From Sphingobium sp. WTD-1 (GTDB lineage Bacteria; Pseudomonadota; Alphaproteobacteria; Sphingomonadales; Sphingomonadaceae): a stretch of 64,000 nucleotides of DNA. Below are positions 23,396 through 31,685 of the stretch, one piece after another; position 1 is the stretch's first letter, and each line of letters starts with the position of its first letter. Location: positions 3,957,501 through 4,021,500 of the forward strand of contig NZ_CP119127.1 in assembly GCF_030128825.1 (NCBI RefSeq). Reading direction: 5' to 3'. Both the position numbers and the translations under genes were made by a program. The notes under the pieces were generated by a model. That model had not been told where the DNA came from, ran no database searches, and saw only the letters and a list, made by a program, of their open reading frames with translations.

Positions 23396-24995
23396 CATTG
23401 CTACGCCCTCCGGCGGTCTGGCCGACGGATTGGCCTATGCGCAGGGGCCGGCATTGGACGAAAGCGGTTTCATCCTGCCATCCGAATATCCCAACAGCTT
23501 TGCGACCTCCACCCCGGACAAGACGGCCATCGTCTTCGGCCCGCATAGCTGGACCTACGCGCAGCTTGACCGGGGCTGCAACGCGGCCGTCACCCTGCTC
23601 GCCGACTATGGGGTCGGGCCGGGCGGCCGCTTTGCCTATATCGGCAAGAATAACGACCTGTTCTTCCTGATGCTGATCGGCGCGATCCGCGCCGGCGCGG
23701 TGATGGTGCCGGTCAACTGGCGCAACACCGCACCGGAAACCCGCTATGTGTTGGAGGATGGCGCCGTCAGCCTAGTCCTGTGCGACGCCGAATTTCTGCC
23801 GTTGATCGAGCAGGCCGATCGTGCGGGCCTGCCGCGGATCGTGGTTGATGCGGAGGGCGCGGATGGCCTGCGTGCGCGGATAGACGCAGCCGCGCCCGCC
23901 CCGCGCCAGCCGCTCGATCCGCAGGCGCCCTGCCTACAACTCTATACCAGCGGCACCACCGGTCGCCCCAAGGGGGTGGTGACGTCGCAATATGCGTTCG
24001 GCATCCACCGCCATATCGAAAACCGGTCCGGCTATTTCGCCGATTGGGGCGATGACGAGATATTGCTCTCGCCCCTGCCCTCCTTCCATATCGGCGGCAT
24101 GTCCTGGGTCTGCACGGCGCTGGTGCGCGGCGCGACCGTCCATGTCATCGCCGACACCAGCCCAGCGACAATTCTCGACAATTGCCTGGCCCATGGCATC
24201 ACCCGTACCTTCATCGTGCCGACCCTGGTCCGCGGTCTGATCGGCGAGATGGATGCGCGCGGCGTGCGTGTGCCAACGCTGCGGGGCATCCATTATGGCG
24301 CGGCGTCGATGGACCCGGCCCTGCTGGAGCGATCGGTCGACCGCATCGGCTGCCGCTTTCTGCAATATTATGGCATGACCGAGATTTCGGGGACGATGTC
24401 GATCCTGGGACCGGACCAGCATGACGCCAGCAGGCCGGCCCTGCTGCGATCGGTCGGACGTCCCCTTCCCGGCTTCGCGATCGCCATTCGTGGACCGGAC
24501 GGCGACCTGCTGCCGATCGACACGCCCGGCGAGATCTGGGTGAAGGGGCCAAGCCTGCTGATCGCATATTGGAACAAGCCAGAGGCCACGGCGGAAGCGC
24601 TGATCGAGGGCTGGTATCGATCAGGCGACGGCGGGCGGCTGGACCGGGACGGCTTCCTGTTCCTAACCGACCGGATCAAGGATATGATCGTGTCGGGCGG
24701 CGAGAATGTCTATCCGGCCGAGGTCGAGGCGGTGCTGCGCGACCATCCGGCCATCCTCGACTGCGCAGTGTTCGGCCTGCCCCATCCCAAATGGGGCGAG
24801 GGCGTCACCGCGGCGCTGGAACTGCGCCCCGGTCATGCGGTCGAGGCGGACGATGTGATCGCTTTCGCGCGACTATCGCTGGCGGCCTACAAGATCCCTC
24901 GACGGATCGAGGTGGGCGTGCAGCTGCCGCGCACCGCATCGGGCAAGGTGCAGCGCGCGGCGATCCGCAAATATTTCATCGAGCAGGCGGATTGA
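23382..24995 (+). CDS. AMP-forming acyl-CoA synthetase (537 aa)
   Basis: It activates a carboxylic acid to its CoA ester through an acyl-adenylate. Motifs in order are the P-loop-like LYTSGTTGRPKGVV (about residue 187), QYYGMTEISGTM, the YRSGDGGRLDRDGFLFLTD hinge, ILTDR-like DRIKDMIVSGGENVYPAEVE (first 16 residues characteristic), and the catalytic Lys in PRTASGKVQRAAIR. The substrate is unknown. It is translated from an ATG inside the end of the upstream gene and is the main acid-activating enzyme visible in the block. Confidence 0.9.
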   Translation: MSLSDIATPSGGLADGLAYAQGPALDESGFILPSEYPNSFATSTPDKTAIVFGPHSWTYAQLDRGCNAAVTLLADYGVGPGGRFAYIGKNNDLFFLMLIGAIRAGAVMVPVNWRNTAPETRYVLEDGAVSLVLCDAEFLPLIEQADRAGLPRIVVDAEGADGLRARIDAAAPAPRQPLDPQAPCLQLYTSGTTGRPKGVVTSQYAFGIHRHIENRSGYFADWGDDEILLSPLPSFHIGGMSWVCTALVRGATVHVIADTSPATILDNCLAHGITRTFIVPTLVRGLIGEMDARGVRVPTLRGIHYGAASMDPALLERSVDRIGCRFLQYYGMTEISGTMSILGPDQHDASRPALLRSVGRPLPGFAIAIRGPDGDLLPIDTPGEIWVKGPSLLIAYWNKPEATAEALIEGWYRSGDGGRLDRDGFLFLTDRIKDMIVSGGENVYPAEVEAVLRDHPAILDCAVFGLPHPKWGEGVTAALELRPGHAVEADDVIAFARLSLAAYKIPRRIEVGVQLPRTASGKVQRAAIRKYFIEQAD

Positions 24996-25017
24996 CCGCC
25001 GTCGCAGGAGAAACGGC

Positions 25018-25329
25018 ATGTATCTGATCGCGCGGCTGGAACTCTCCTATGCCGGCCTGATGGAGTTCATGGCGATCGCACCGAAGGTCCGAGAGAAGAT
25101 GGAAGCGCAGGGCTGCAAGATGCTCCACGCCCTGTTGCAACAGACCGAACGGTTCAACACCATCATCCATCTGTGGGACGTGCCAGACGCCAGCGCCTAT
25201 TTCACGGCGATCAACGCGCTGCAATCGGACCCCGACTTTCCCGAGATCATCGCCGCGCTGGGCCGGTCGGTGGTGAACGAGACGCTCGCGCTGGCGGTGG
25301 ATACGCCTTACGCGCCGCAACGGACCTAA
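25018..25329 (+). CDS. Hypothetical small protein, possibly dimeric alpha/beta-barrel type (103 aa)
   Basis: I do not recognise a family with certainty. The order of predicted strands and helices (YLIARLELSYAGLMEFMAIA, later FNTIIHLWDVPDASAYFTAI) resembles NIPSNAP or EthD-like ferredoxin folds. It lies 22 bases after the acyl-CoA synthetase and its end overlaps by four bases the convergent phosphatase gene. At least four other small proteins of this general shape occur in the block. Confidence 0.55.
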   Translation: MYLIARLELSYAGLMEFMAIAPKVREKMEAQGCKMLHALLQQTERFNTIIHLWDVPDASAYFTAINALQSDPDFPEIIAALGRSVVNETLALAVDTPYAPQRT

Positions 25330-26108
25330 ACCAGCAACCGCCCCCGGATCGCGTCGATCAGCGCGCTGTCCAACCCCAGTTCGTCCCGAATGAAACCCTC
25401 GCCCGATCCGTGGCGCACCTCGACCGTCTCGAACATCGCGGCGAGATAGGCTGGATCGGCGCGCATCATCGGTTCCCAGATGCGCGGGTTGATGCCGGCC
25501 AGCCGATCGCCAAACGGGTCCTTCGCCACCAGTTCGCAGCCGCGTGCGAAGAAGCGATCGGTGATCGCATAATCCGCCAGCACATCCGCCCGCGCCACCC
25601 CCAGCAGGTCGAGCAGCAAGGCCGCGGCGATACCGGTGCGGTCCTTCCCCGCTGCGCAGTGGAAAACCAGCGGCAACGGACCGGCGGCGATCCGACGGAA
25701 CAGTTCGCGATAGGAAGGGGCCTGTTCATAGGCAAGATCGCGATACGCCTCGACCATCAGCGCCTTCGATCTCTCCGGCGTGGCATCGGGATGCCGCATC
25801 GCTTCGGTCAGGTCGCCTGCGCTCATCGGATGATCTCGCGCCCAGATTTCATACTGCGCCGCTTGCGGCAGTCGCGACGGCCGCCGTTCCCGCTCGCGGG
25901 TCGAGCGGAAATCGCAGATCAGCGCCAATCCCAGCGCGTCCATCACCGCATGGTCCCGGTCGGTCAGTTCCGACAGGGTACCCGACCGATAGACGAGGCC
26001 GTGCGCCACCATCCGCCCGTCCGCACCGCGATAGCCGCCGATGTCGCGGAAATTATGGCCACCTTCCAGCGCCACGATGCGGTCGAAATCCTCAACCGGG
26101 CTGCTCAT
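25326..26108 (-). CDS. Tyrosine-specific (PTP-like) phosphatase (260 aa)
   Basis: The signature HCAAGKDRTG is the C-x5-R P-loop of protein-tyrosine and lipid phosphatases of the Tyr_phosphatase3 family. The N-terminal motif GGHNFRDIGGYRGADG and YRSGTLSELT are also typical. The start at 26108 overlaps the stop of the flavodoxin-like gene (ATGA). The target may be a small phosphorylated metabolite rather than protein. Because this block contains three phosphotransferases, a role in removing phosphate from a hydroxyl ester is worth considering. Confidence 0.85.
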   Translation of the reverse strand: MSSPVEDFDRIVALEGGHNFRDIGGYRGADGRMVAHGLVYRSGTLSELTDRDHAVMDALGLALICDFRSTRERERRPSRLPQAAQYEIWARDHPMSAGDLTEAMRHPDATPERSKALMVEAYRDLAYEQAPSYRELFRRIAAGPLPLVFHCAAGKDRTGIAAALLLDLLGVARADVLADYAITDRFFARGCELVAKDPFGDRLAGINPRIWEPMMRADPAYLAAMFETVEVRHGSGEGFIRDELGLDSALIDAIRGRLLV

Positions 26109-26740
26109 GCCTGGCTGACTCGCGCCAGCAAGTTTCGCGTGAAGGGGGCCACCCGCGCGACCGCTTCGTCGGACAGGCCGTAGCGCGGCAGCGGGAAGCC
26201 GGCAAAGCGCCGGCGCCCGCCATCGGTGCGATAGAGATAGGTGATGGTCTGGATCAGGCTGCCGATCTGGCCACCAGGATGCATGAAGGGCTCGCCGCCC
26301 AGGAAGCAGCCACCGGCCGCCTCCCCCAATTGCCGGACGATGTCCAAATTCTTCTGCCACAGCCGACGACAGACGATATAGGCGCCGAACGGCGTGCCCG
26401 ACAGCACGGCTTTGGCGGCCGGGCTTTCGAGAAAGGAACGCATCGGCACCGACGGGTGATCGCCCCAGGTATTGCTGAACAGCAGCACCGCATCATAGCG
26501 CCCGTTTATTGCATCAGGCGGATCATAGGTGAGCGGAACGGTCATCCCCTTCTGTGCGCCCTGTGTCCATTTCTTGGACGCGGCGACATTCATCGGTCGC
26601 GCCAGCACATCGGCCGGGTCGGACATCGCCATGCGACAACAAGTCACGTCCCACCCTGCGGCGCGTGCGGCATCGGCGGCGAGGCCAGCCGCCTTTTCCG
26701 CCTGGCCGGTCATCGAATAATAAAGGATCAGACAATGCAT
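26105..26740 (-). CDS. Flavodoxin-like NAD(P)H-dependent oxidoreductase (211 aa)
   Basis: The N-terminus (LILYYSMTGQAEKAA) is the FMN-phosphate-binding loop of flavodoxin-like folds, and FSNTWGDHPSVPM is the second FMN-contacting loop. It probably transfers electrons or reduces quinones. The start at 26740 lies 13 bases after the MaoC gene stop and has GGAGGG upstream. It is the middle gene of a MaoC, flavodoxin-like and phosphatase operon. The fusion-like C-terminal 60 residues are not assigned. Confidence 0.7.
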   Translation of the reverse strand: MHCLILYYSMTGQAEKAAGLAADAARAAGWDVTCCRMAMSDPADVLARPMNVAASKKWTQGAQKGMTVPLTYDPPDAINGRYDAVLLFSNTWGDHPSVPMRSFLESPAAKAVLSGTPFGAYIVCRRLWQKNLDIVRQLGEAAGGCFLGGEPFMHPGGQIGSLIQTITYLYRTDGGRRRFAGFPLPRYGLSDEAVARVAPFTRNLLARVSQA

Positions 26741-26753
26741 CGCGCGCCCTCCG

Positions 26754-27608
26754 TCAGCCGACGCTGGCCGAGCAACGATCAAGCACCACTGCGTTGCGCT
26801 CCACCGCCACCGCCCGGAAGCGCAATTGGCCAGCGCCTTCCTCGAAAAATTCGAAGCGGATGGTTTCGCCCGGCATCACCGGCTTGCTGAAGCGCACGAA
26901 CATCGACTGGAAGCGCGCCACGTCATGATCGCAATAGCCGGCCAATATCGCGCGGTTGGCCAGCCCCTTGGTACACAGGCCATGCAGGATCGGCCGGTCA
27001 AATCCCGCCTTGCGCGCGATGGCAGGGTCGGCATGGAGCGGGTTCCAGTCGCCGCTGAGGCGATAGATCAGCGCCTGGCGCGGCAGGGTGGCGATCTCCA
27101 CGATGCGGTCGGGCGCGCGATCGGGCACCGGTTGCGCAGCGGGCATCGCATCGCCAAAGCCCCCCTCCCCGCCATTGCCGCGCAGGAACAGGGTGGAGCG
27201 GACGGTGGCCAAATGATCGCCGGTCGCGTCATCGAACAGGTCTTTCTCCTGATGCAATAGTGCGCCGCGCCCCTCGCCCTTGTCCTCCAGCCCGGCGACG
27301 CGATATTCGCCCCGGATCGCACCGGTCGCGGGCAAGGCTTGATGCATCACCAGATCCTGTTCGGCATGTAATATCTTGACCCAGTCGATGCCGAACTGCG
27401 GATCCTGCGCCCAGAAACCGGGATGGCACAGGATGTTCGCATAGGATGGAAGGCAGCGCAGATGCTGCTCATAGACGAAGGGCAGTTCCGCCTCGTCCAG
27501 CGGGTCGGCGCCATAGCCCAGGCCCAGCGCATAGAGGATGGCATCGCGCCTATCATAGGGCTGGATGATCGGATCGATCGCCATCGTCCGGATCTTTTCG
27601 ATGTCCAT
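26754..27608 (-). CDS. MaoC-type enoyl-CoA hydratase 2 (284 aa)
   Basis: Two hot-dog domains are visible. The second contains the complete hydratase-2 signature YRLSGDWNPLHADP with the catalytic Asp and His, followed by GFDRPILHGLCT. It is similar to the hydratase part of peroxisomal multifunctional enzyme type 2. It would hydrate trans-2-enoyl-CoA to (R)-3-hydroxyacyl-CoA. It heads a minus-strand operon and is divergent from the first Rieske oxygenase, with operator-like sites between them. Confidence 0.88.
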   Translation of the reverse strand: MDIEKIRTMAIDPIIQPYDRRDAILYALGLGYGADPLDEAELPFVYEQHLRCLPSYANILCHPGFWAQDPQFGIDWVKILHAEQDLVMHQALPATGAIRGEYRVAGLEDKGEGRGALLHQEKDLFDDATGDHLATVRSTLFLRGNGGEGGFGDAMPAAQPVPDRAPDRIVEIATLPRQALIYRLSGDWNPLHADPAIARKAGFDRPILHGLCTKGLANRAILAGYCDHDVARFQSMFVRFSKPVMPGETIRFEFFEEGAGQLRFRAVAVERNAVVLDRCSASVG

Positions 27609-27662
27609 CGCGCCGTCATCCCCTCCGGCGCTTGCGCGCCTCCTATTTGGTTCGTATTAGAA

Positions 27663-27748
27663 TGATAAGCTAGCAATCTTAAATCCGAAATGCCAGCGAG
27701 AAATGATATGCCAGCACACCAGATTGACAATATGGTATGCTGGCCTAT
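27663..27748. promoter_or_regulatory. Cluster of three operator-like sites in a divergent promoter region
   Basis: TGATAAGCTAGCAAT lies at 27663-27677, TGATATGCCAGCAC at 27704-27717 and TGGTATGCTGGCC at 27733-27745. All are variants of the TGATATGCTAGCAC motif found before other units in the block. They lie between the MaoC operon (minus) and the Rieske oxygenase operon (plus). Confidence 0.6.
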
Positions 27749-27813
27749 GATCTGACCGGAAGAGAATGGCGGTGTCGGCAAGGCTGCCCGACCATGTCCA
27801 AGGAGAAGGATCG

Positions 27814-29220
27814 ATGGGTAGCCAGACCAAATTCGCGCCCGATTATCGCGAAAGCCCCGCCCCGCTGTTCCAGCAGGTGATCGCTGACGATCCGATCCCC
27901 GCACCCGCCGTGCTGCGTGAATATTCCGAGATCGACGTGCCCGTCGCTCGCGTGCCGCGCGACCAGTATCGCAGCCCCGCCTTCGCCGCGCTGGAAGAGG
28001 AGCGGCTATGGCCTCGCGTCTGGCAGATGGCCTGCCGCGAAGAACAGATCCCCGAAGTCGGCGACTGCGTGGTCTATGATAGCCCGGGCGCGTCCTTCAT
28101 CATCGTGCGCAGCGGTCCCGACGATATCCGGGCCTATTATAATAGCTGCCTGCATCGCGGCATGAAGCTGTGCGCCCAGGATACCAGCGTCGCCAAACTC
28201 TCCTGCCCTTTCCATGGCTTCACCTGGAATCTGGATGGTACGCTCGCGCATGTGCCTTCGCGCTGGGATTTCCCGGGCCTCAAGGACGAGAATATGCATC
28301 TGCCGCAGGCGCGGGTGGAGCGCTGGGACGGTTTCGTCTTCCTCAACCGCGATGCCGATGCGCCGCCGCTGGCCGACTATCTGGGCCACATACCGGCGCA
28401 TTTCGCCGACTGGTCCTATGGCGACAAATATCTGGCGACAGTGATCCGCAAGACGATCGACGCCAACTGGAAAACCTGTATCGAGGCGTTCGTCGAATCC
28501 TATCATCTGGCCGGCATCCATGCCCAGGCGCTGCCCTTTGGCGGCGATGCCAGCACCCAATATGATGTCTGGGCCGACGATCCCCATGTCAGCCGCTTCA
28601 TGGAGCCGACCGGCATCATGAGCGACCAGTTGCCCCGCGCCTTGTCGGAACAGGAAATCCTCAACTCCGCGCTGTCGGTGGTGTTTGCAGGTGCGGTGCC
28701 GCCGACACTGGAGGATGGCATGAAGGCCCGCCACTTCATGGCGGCGGGGATGCGCGCGGCGATGGGCGAAGCGCATGGCGTCGATTATTCCGCCATGTCG
28801 GACGCGGAAGCGGGCGACGCCGTGCAATATTCGCTGTTTCCCAACCTCATCATCTTCCGCTCGCTGGGCTACCCCTATGTCTATCGCTTCCTCCCGGTCC
28901 GGGGCGATCCCAACCGCGCAACTTTCGAGTTCATGATCTTCAAGCCCAAGCCAGCCGACGCTCAATGGCTGCCCGAAGTGGAGAAGGTCGAGCTGGGCGA
29001 GACAGACACATTCGCCGGCGCGGGGGTGCTGCCTCCCTGGCATGGCGAGATATATGATCAGGACGTCAACGGCCTGCGCCAGTGCCAGGCCGGAATGCGC
29101 GACGGCGGCGACGCCGACATCATCTATTCCGCCTATCAGGAGGTGCGCATCCGGCACCTGCACCAGACACTGGCCCGCTATGTCAGCGACGATCCCCGCG
29201 ACGCGCCGGGGCGCCGCTAA
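27814..29220 (+). CDS. Rieske non-heme iron oxygenase, alpha subunit 1 (468 aa)
   Basis: The Rieske cluster is ligated by C112 and H114 (SCLHRGMKLC) and C131 and H134 (CPFHGFTW). The catalytic domain has the mononuclear iron motif VESYHLAGIHAQ. It hydroxylates aromatic or alicyclic substrates with electrons from a ferredoxin. No beta subunit follows, so it is likely a homotrimeric alpha-only enzyme. The start at 27814 has AAGGAGAAGGA upstream, which excludes the ATG at 27766. It begins an operon with two small proteins and an MDR reductase. Confidence 0.9.
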   Translation: MGSQTKFAPDYRESPAPLFQQVIADDPIPAPAVLREYSEIDVPVARVPRDQYRSPAFAALEEERLWPRVWQMACREEQIPEVGDCVVYDSPGASFIIVRSGPDDIRAYYNSCLHRGMKLCAQDTSVAKLSCPFHGFTWNLDGTLAHVPSRWDFPGLKDENMHLPQARVERWDGFVFLNRDADAPPLADYLGHIPAHFADWSYGDKYLATVIRKTIDANWKTCIEAFVESYHLAGIHAQALPFGGDASTQYDVWADDPHVSRFMEPTGIMSDQLPRALSEQEILNSALSVVFAGAVPPTLEDGMKARHFMAAGMRAAMGEAHGVDYSAMSDAEAGDAVQYSLFPNLIIFRSLGYPYVYRFLPVRGDPNRATFEFMIFKPKPADAQWLPEVEKVELGETDTFAGAGVLPPWHGEIYDQDVNGLRQCQAGMRDGGDADIIYSAYQEVRIRHLHQTLARYVSDDPRDAPGRR

Positions 29221-29618
29221 TGGAAAGCCGCATCCACACCACGCCGAACCTGTTCATTTCGCGCTGGACGATCGCGCCGGACCGGCGCGCGGAGTTTCTC
29301 GCGATCTGGGACGGGCTGTGGCGCGCCCATGCCGGGGCGATCGAAGTCATGACCCATTTCGTTTATTATGGCTGGGCACGCGATCCCAACCAGCTGGTCG
29401 TGCTCGAATCCTATCGCGACGAGGCGGTCGTTACCGAACTACGCAAGGATGAGGGGTTCAAGCAGGCGGTGCGTGCCATGCTCGATTGCTGCAGCGCGCC
29501 GATGACGATGGAATTGCTGAGCGGGATGGGAGGCGACCGATCGATCTTCGATCTCTATCCGGCCGGACCGTCACGCGTCCATCCGCAGGATGCCGCCCAG
29601 CCCACGATCTTCCTCTAA
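29220..29618 (+). CDS. ABM or NIPSNAP-like dimeric alpha/beta-barrel protein (132 aa)
   Basis: The pattern FISRWTIAPDRRAEFLAIWD, then FVYYGWARDPNQLVVLESY and KDEGFKQAVRAML matches the antibiotic-biosynthesis-monooxygenase fold, a small dimeric barrel that handles quinols or reactive products. The start TAATG overlaps the Rieske gene stop, so it is translationally coupled to the oxygenase. A role in processing the oxygenase product is an inference. Confidence 0.7.
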   Translation: MESRIHTTPNLFISRWTIAPDRRAEFLAIWDGLWRAHAGAIEVMTHFVYYGWARDPNQLVVLESYRDEAVVTELRKDEGFKQAVRAMLDCCSAPMTMELLSGMGGDRSIFDLYPAGPSRVHPQDAAQPTIFL

Positions 29619-29629
29619 GAAACGGCCTC

Positions 29630-30658
29630 ATGACCAGCCTTATTCCCGCCTTCACCACCAGCACCAGCAATCGCCAGATCGTGCTGGCCCAGCGCCCGCA
29701 GGGCAGCCCCACCCGCAGCGATTTCACCCTGCGCGAGACGCCGGTCGTCGCGCCGCAGGCCGGCCAGTTCCTGGTCCGCAATCTCTATCTCTCGGCCGAT
29801 CCGGTCCAGCGCGGCTGGGCCTCCAACCCCGCGTTGACGCCGATCGACGCACCGATGCGCGCGCTAGCCGTCGGTGTGGTGATCGACAGCCGCGATGCTT
29901 CGATACAGGCAGGCGACGTCGTCTATGGCTTTCTGGGCTGGCAGGATTATGCGCTCGTCACCCGTGCTGATCTGCTGTCGCACATTCCGACACCGCGCAT
30001 GCCACTATCCACCTATGCCGGCGTGCTGGGCATGCCCGGCGTCACCGCCTGGCTGGCGCTGCACGACATCGCGCCGCCATCCGCCGGGAAATCGGTGCTG
30101 GTGTCCACGGCGGCAGGGACCGTCGGCAGCATCGTCGGCCAGATTGCGCGACAGACGGGCGCGCATGTCATCGGCCTCACCGGCAGCGACGACAAGGTCG
30201 CGCGTTGCGTCGATCGCTTCGGCTATCATGCCGCCTATAATTACAAGACAGGCGACCTGGCGGAGACGCTGGCCGCCGCCCAGCCCGGCGGGTTCGATAT
30301 CTATTTCGACAATACCGGGGGGTGGATTCTCGACACGGCGATCCGCGCCATGGCCCGCTTCGGCCGGATCGTCCAGTGCGGCACGGCCGCCACGTCCAGT
30401 TGGTCGCCACCGCCCACCGGCCTGCGTAACGAACGCGAGTTATTGATGCGCGCACTGACCTGGACCGGCTTCGTCATCTTCGACCATGTGCCGCGCTTTA
30501 GCGAAGCGATCGACCGGCTGAGCGACATGCTGATCGCCGGCCAGCTCCATCATGATGAAGTGGTGGAGCCGGGGCTGGAGCGGATCAGCGCTGTGCTGGA
30601 AGCGCTGTTCACCGGCAGCAATGCCGGCAAGACGCTAATCTATATCGGCGAGGATTGA
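29630..30658 (+). CDS. MDR-family NADP-dependent oxidoreductase (342 aa)
   Basis: It belongs to the zinc-free medium-chain reductases such as leukotriene B4 12-hydroxydehydrogenase and curcumin reductase. The N-terminal domain contains LRNLYLSADPVQRGW. The nucleotide-binding fold carries SAGKSVLVSTAAGTVGSIVGQ and GLTGSDDKVARC. These enzymes reduce the double bond of alpha,beta-unsaturated ketones. The start at 29630 lies 11 bases after the small-protein gene. It ends the Rieske operon. Confidence 0.82.
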   Translation: MTSLIPAFTTSTSNRQIVLAQRPQGSPTRSDFTLRETPVVAPQAGQFLVRNLYLSADPVQRGWASNPALTPIDAPMRALAVGVVIDSRDASIQAGDVVYGFLGWQDYALVTRADLLSHIPTPRMPLSTYAGVLGMPGVTAWLALHDIAPPSAGKSVLVSTAAGTVGSIVGQIARQTGAHVIGLTGSDDKVARCVDRFGYHAAYNYKTGDLAETLAAAQPGGFDIYFDNTGGWILDTAIRAMARFGRIVQCGTAATSSWSPPPTGLRNERELLMRALTWTGFVIFDHVPRFSEAIDRLSDMLIAGQLHHDEVVEPGLERISAVLEALFTGSNAGKTLIYIGED

Positions 30659-30667
30659 GCGGCAGGA

Positions 30668-30970
30668 TCAGTCCTGCCGCCACACGCCGATCGCCGGACG
30701 GATCGGCTGCACGACCAATTCGTCGCCAAAAATGCCCTCGGTCGTGAACGGGTCGGCTGCCACCAGCGCGCGTGCCGCTGCCTCGTCAACCGCCTCCAAC
30801 AGGAAGCTGCTGCCGATTGGCGTCGCGTCCGGCGCATCGCTGCTCAGCATCGCGCCGGCCACCTTGAGCGCTGCGCCCTGCCCGACCCAATAATCGACAT
30901 GGCGCTGACGATGTTCCAGCCGCTTTTCGAGCAGGCCCGGCCGGTCGGCGGCCATGATGAGAAAGAACAT
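30668..30970 (-). CDS. YciI-like protein (100 aa)
   Basis: A small dimeric alpha/beta-barrel protein: MFFLIMAADRPGLLEKRLEH, the family His in EHRQRHVDYW, GAALKVAGAML, and DPFTTEGIFGDELVVQ. The YciI fold carries a conserved Asp-His pair and may hydrolyse or isomerise a small metabolite. It lies 21 bases after the first marR gene, in the same direction, and so may be regulated with it. A function is not known. Confidence 0.78.
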   Translation of the reverse strand: MFFLIMAADRPGLLEKRLEHRQRHVDYWVGQGAALKVAGAMLSSDAPDATPIGSSFLLEAVDEAAARALVAADPFTTEGIFGDELVVQPIRPAIGVWRQD

Positions 30971-30991
30971 GGGCTTTCCTTATTTCGCGCC

Positions 30992-31543
30992 TTATTTCGC
31001 TGTCGCGTCGTCCAGGCGGCCTTCGGCGTCGTCGGCCACGCCGCCGCCCTGTTCGACCAGGACTTCCTTCAAATTCTTCTTCACCCGCGCCAGCACCTTC
31101 TCGCAGATCGCGATTTCCTCCGCGGTCGAACCGGACAGGATGCGCTGGTTCATCTGCGAGGCTACCTCGACCATCAGGCCGATCAGGCTGAACCCCTTTT
31201 CCGTGATGAAGACGCGCTTGGCACGACGATCAGTCGCGTCGGCGCGGCGTTCGACATGGCCCGACTCCTCCAGCCGGTCCACGAGGCCACCGACGGTGAC
31301 CTTGCCCACTTCCATCAGTCGGGCGAGATCGACCTGCATCATCCCGTCATTGCCGCCACGCGACAGGGTCGTCAGCACCGACCATTGCGAGCGGGTGATG
31401 TCATAGGGACGCATCATCTGATCCATCACCGTGCGGCGGATGCGCGACACGTCATGGACCAGATAGCCGAAGGTGAATTGCTGCGCCGAGGGGCGCTCAC
31501 CCGGCGTTGCAACGGTCTCTGCGGTCTTCTTCTTGCTCTTCAT
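30992..31543 (-). CDS. MarR-family transcriptional regulator 1 (183 aa)
   Basis: A winged-helix dimer regulator. The N-terminal dimerisation helices (about 30-60: QQFTFGYLVHDVSRIRRTVM) lead to the HTH: ITRSQWSVLTTLSRGGND, DLARLMEVGKVTVGGLVDRL and the wing ADATDRRAKRVFITEKG. It is clearly paralogous to the second marR at 55829, sharing the same order of motifs. A strong palindrome (31634-31651) lies 91-108 bases before its start, which suggests autoregulation. The natural ligand is probably a CoA ester or aromatic intermediate of the pathway. Confidence 0.9.
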   Translation of the reverse strand: MKSKKKTAETVATPGERPSAQQFTFGYLVHDVSRIRRTVMDQMMRPYDITRSQWSVLTTLSRGGNDGMMQVDLARLMEVGKVTVGGLVDRLEESGHVERRADATDRRAKRVFITEKGFSLIGLMVEVASQMNQRILSGSTAEEIAICEKVLARVKKNLKEVLVEQGGGVADDAEGRLDDATAK

Positions 31544-31633
31544 ATTCGTTCATCTTCATAGCTGCGCATAACTGCGTTGCGGCCATCATGGCCCACCGGC
31601 GAACAATATGCAGCAAAAATCGACAATTGCATA

Positions 31634-31651
31634 TGATATGCAGGCATATCG
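31634..31651. promoter_or_regulatory. Near-perfect palindromic operator before marR1
   Basis: TGATATGCAGGCATATCG is an 18-bp palindrome with one mismatch at its outer base. A further GCATATCG lies at 31663-31670. These are the best-preserved half-sites of the recurring motif and are placed for autoregulation of marR1. Confidence 0.65.
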
Positions 31652-31685
31652 TTCATATTATCGCATATCGTGGGCGCGATGGGTT

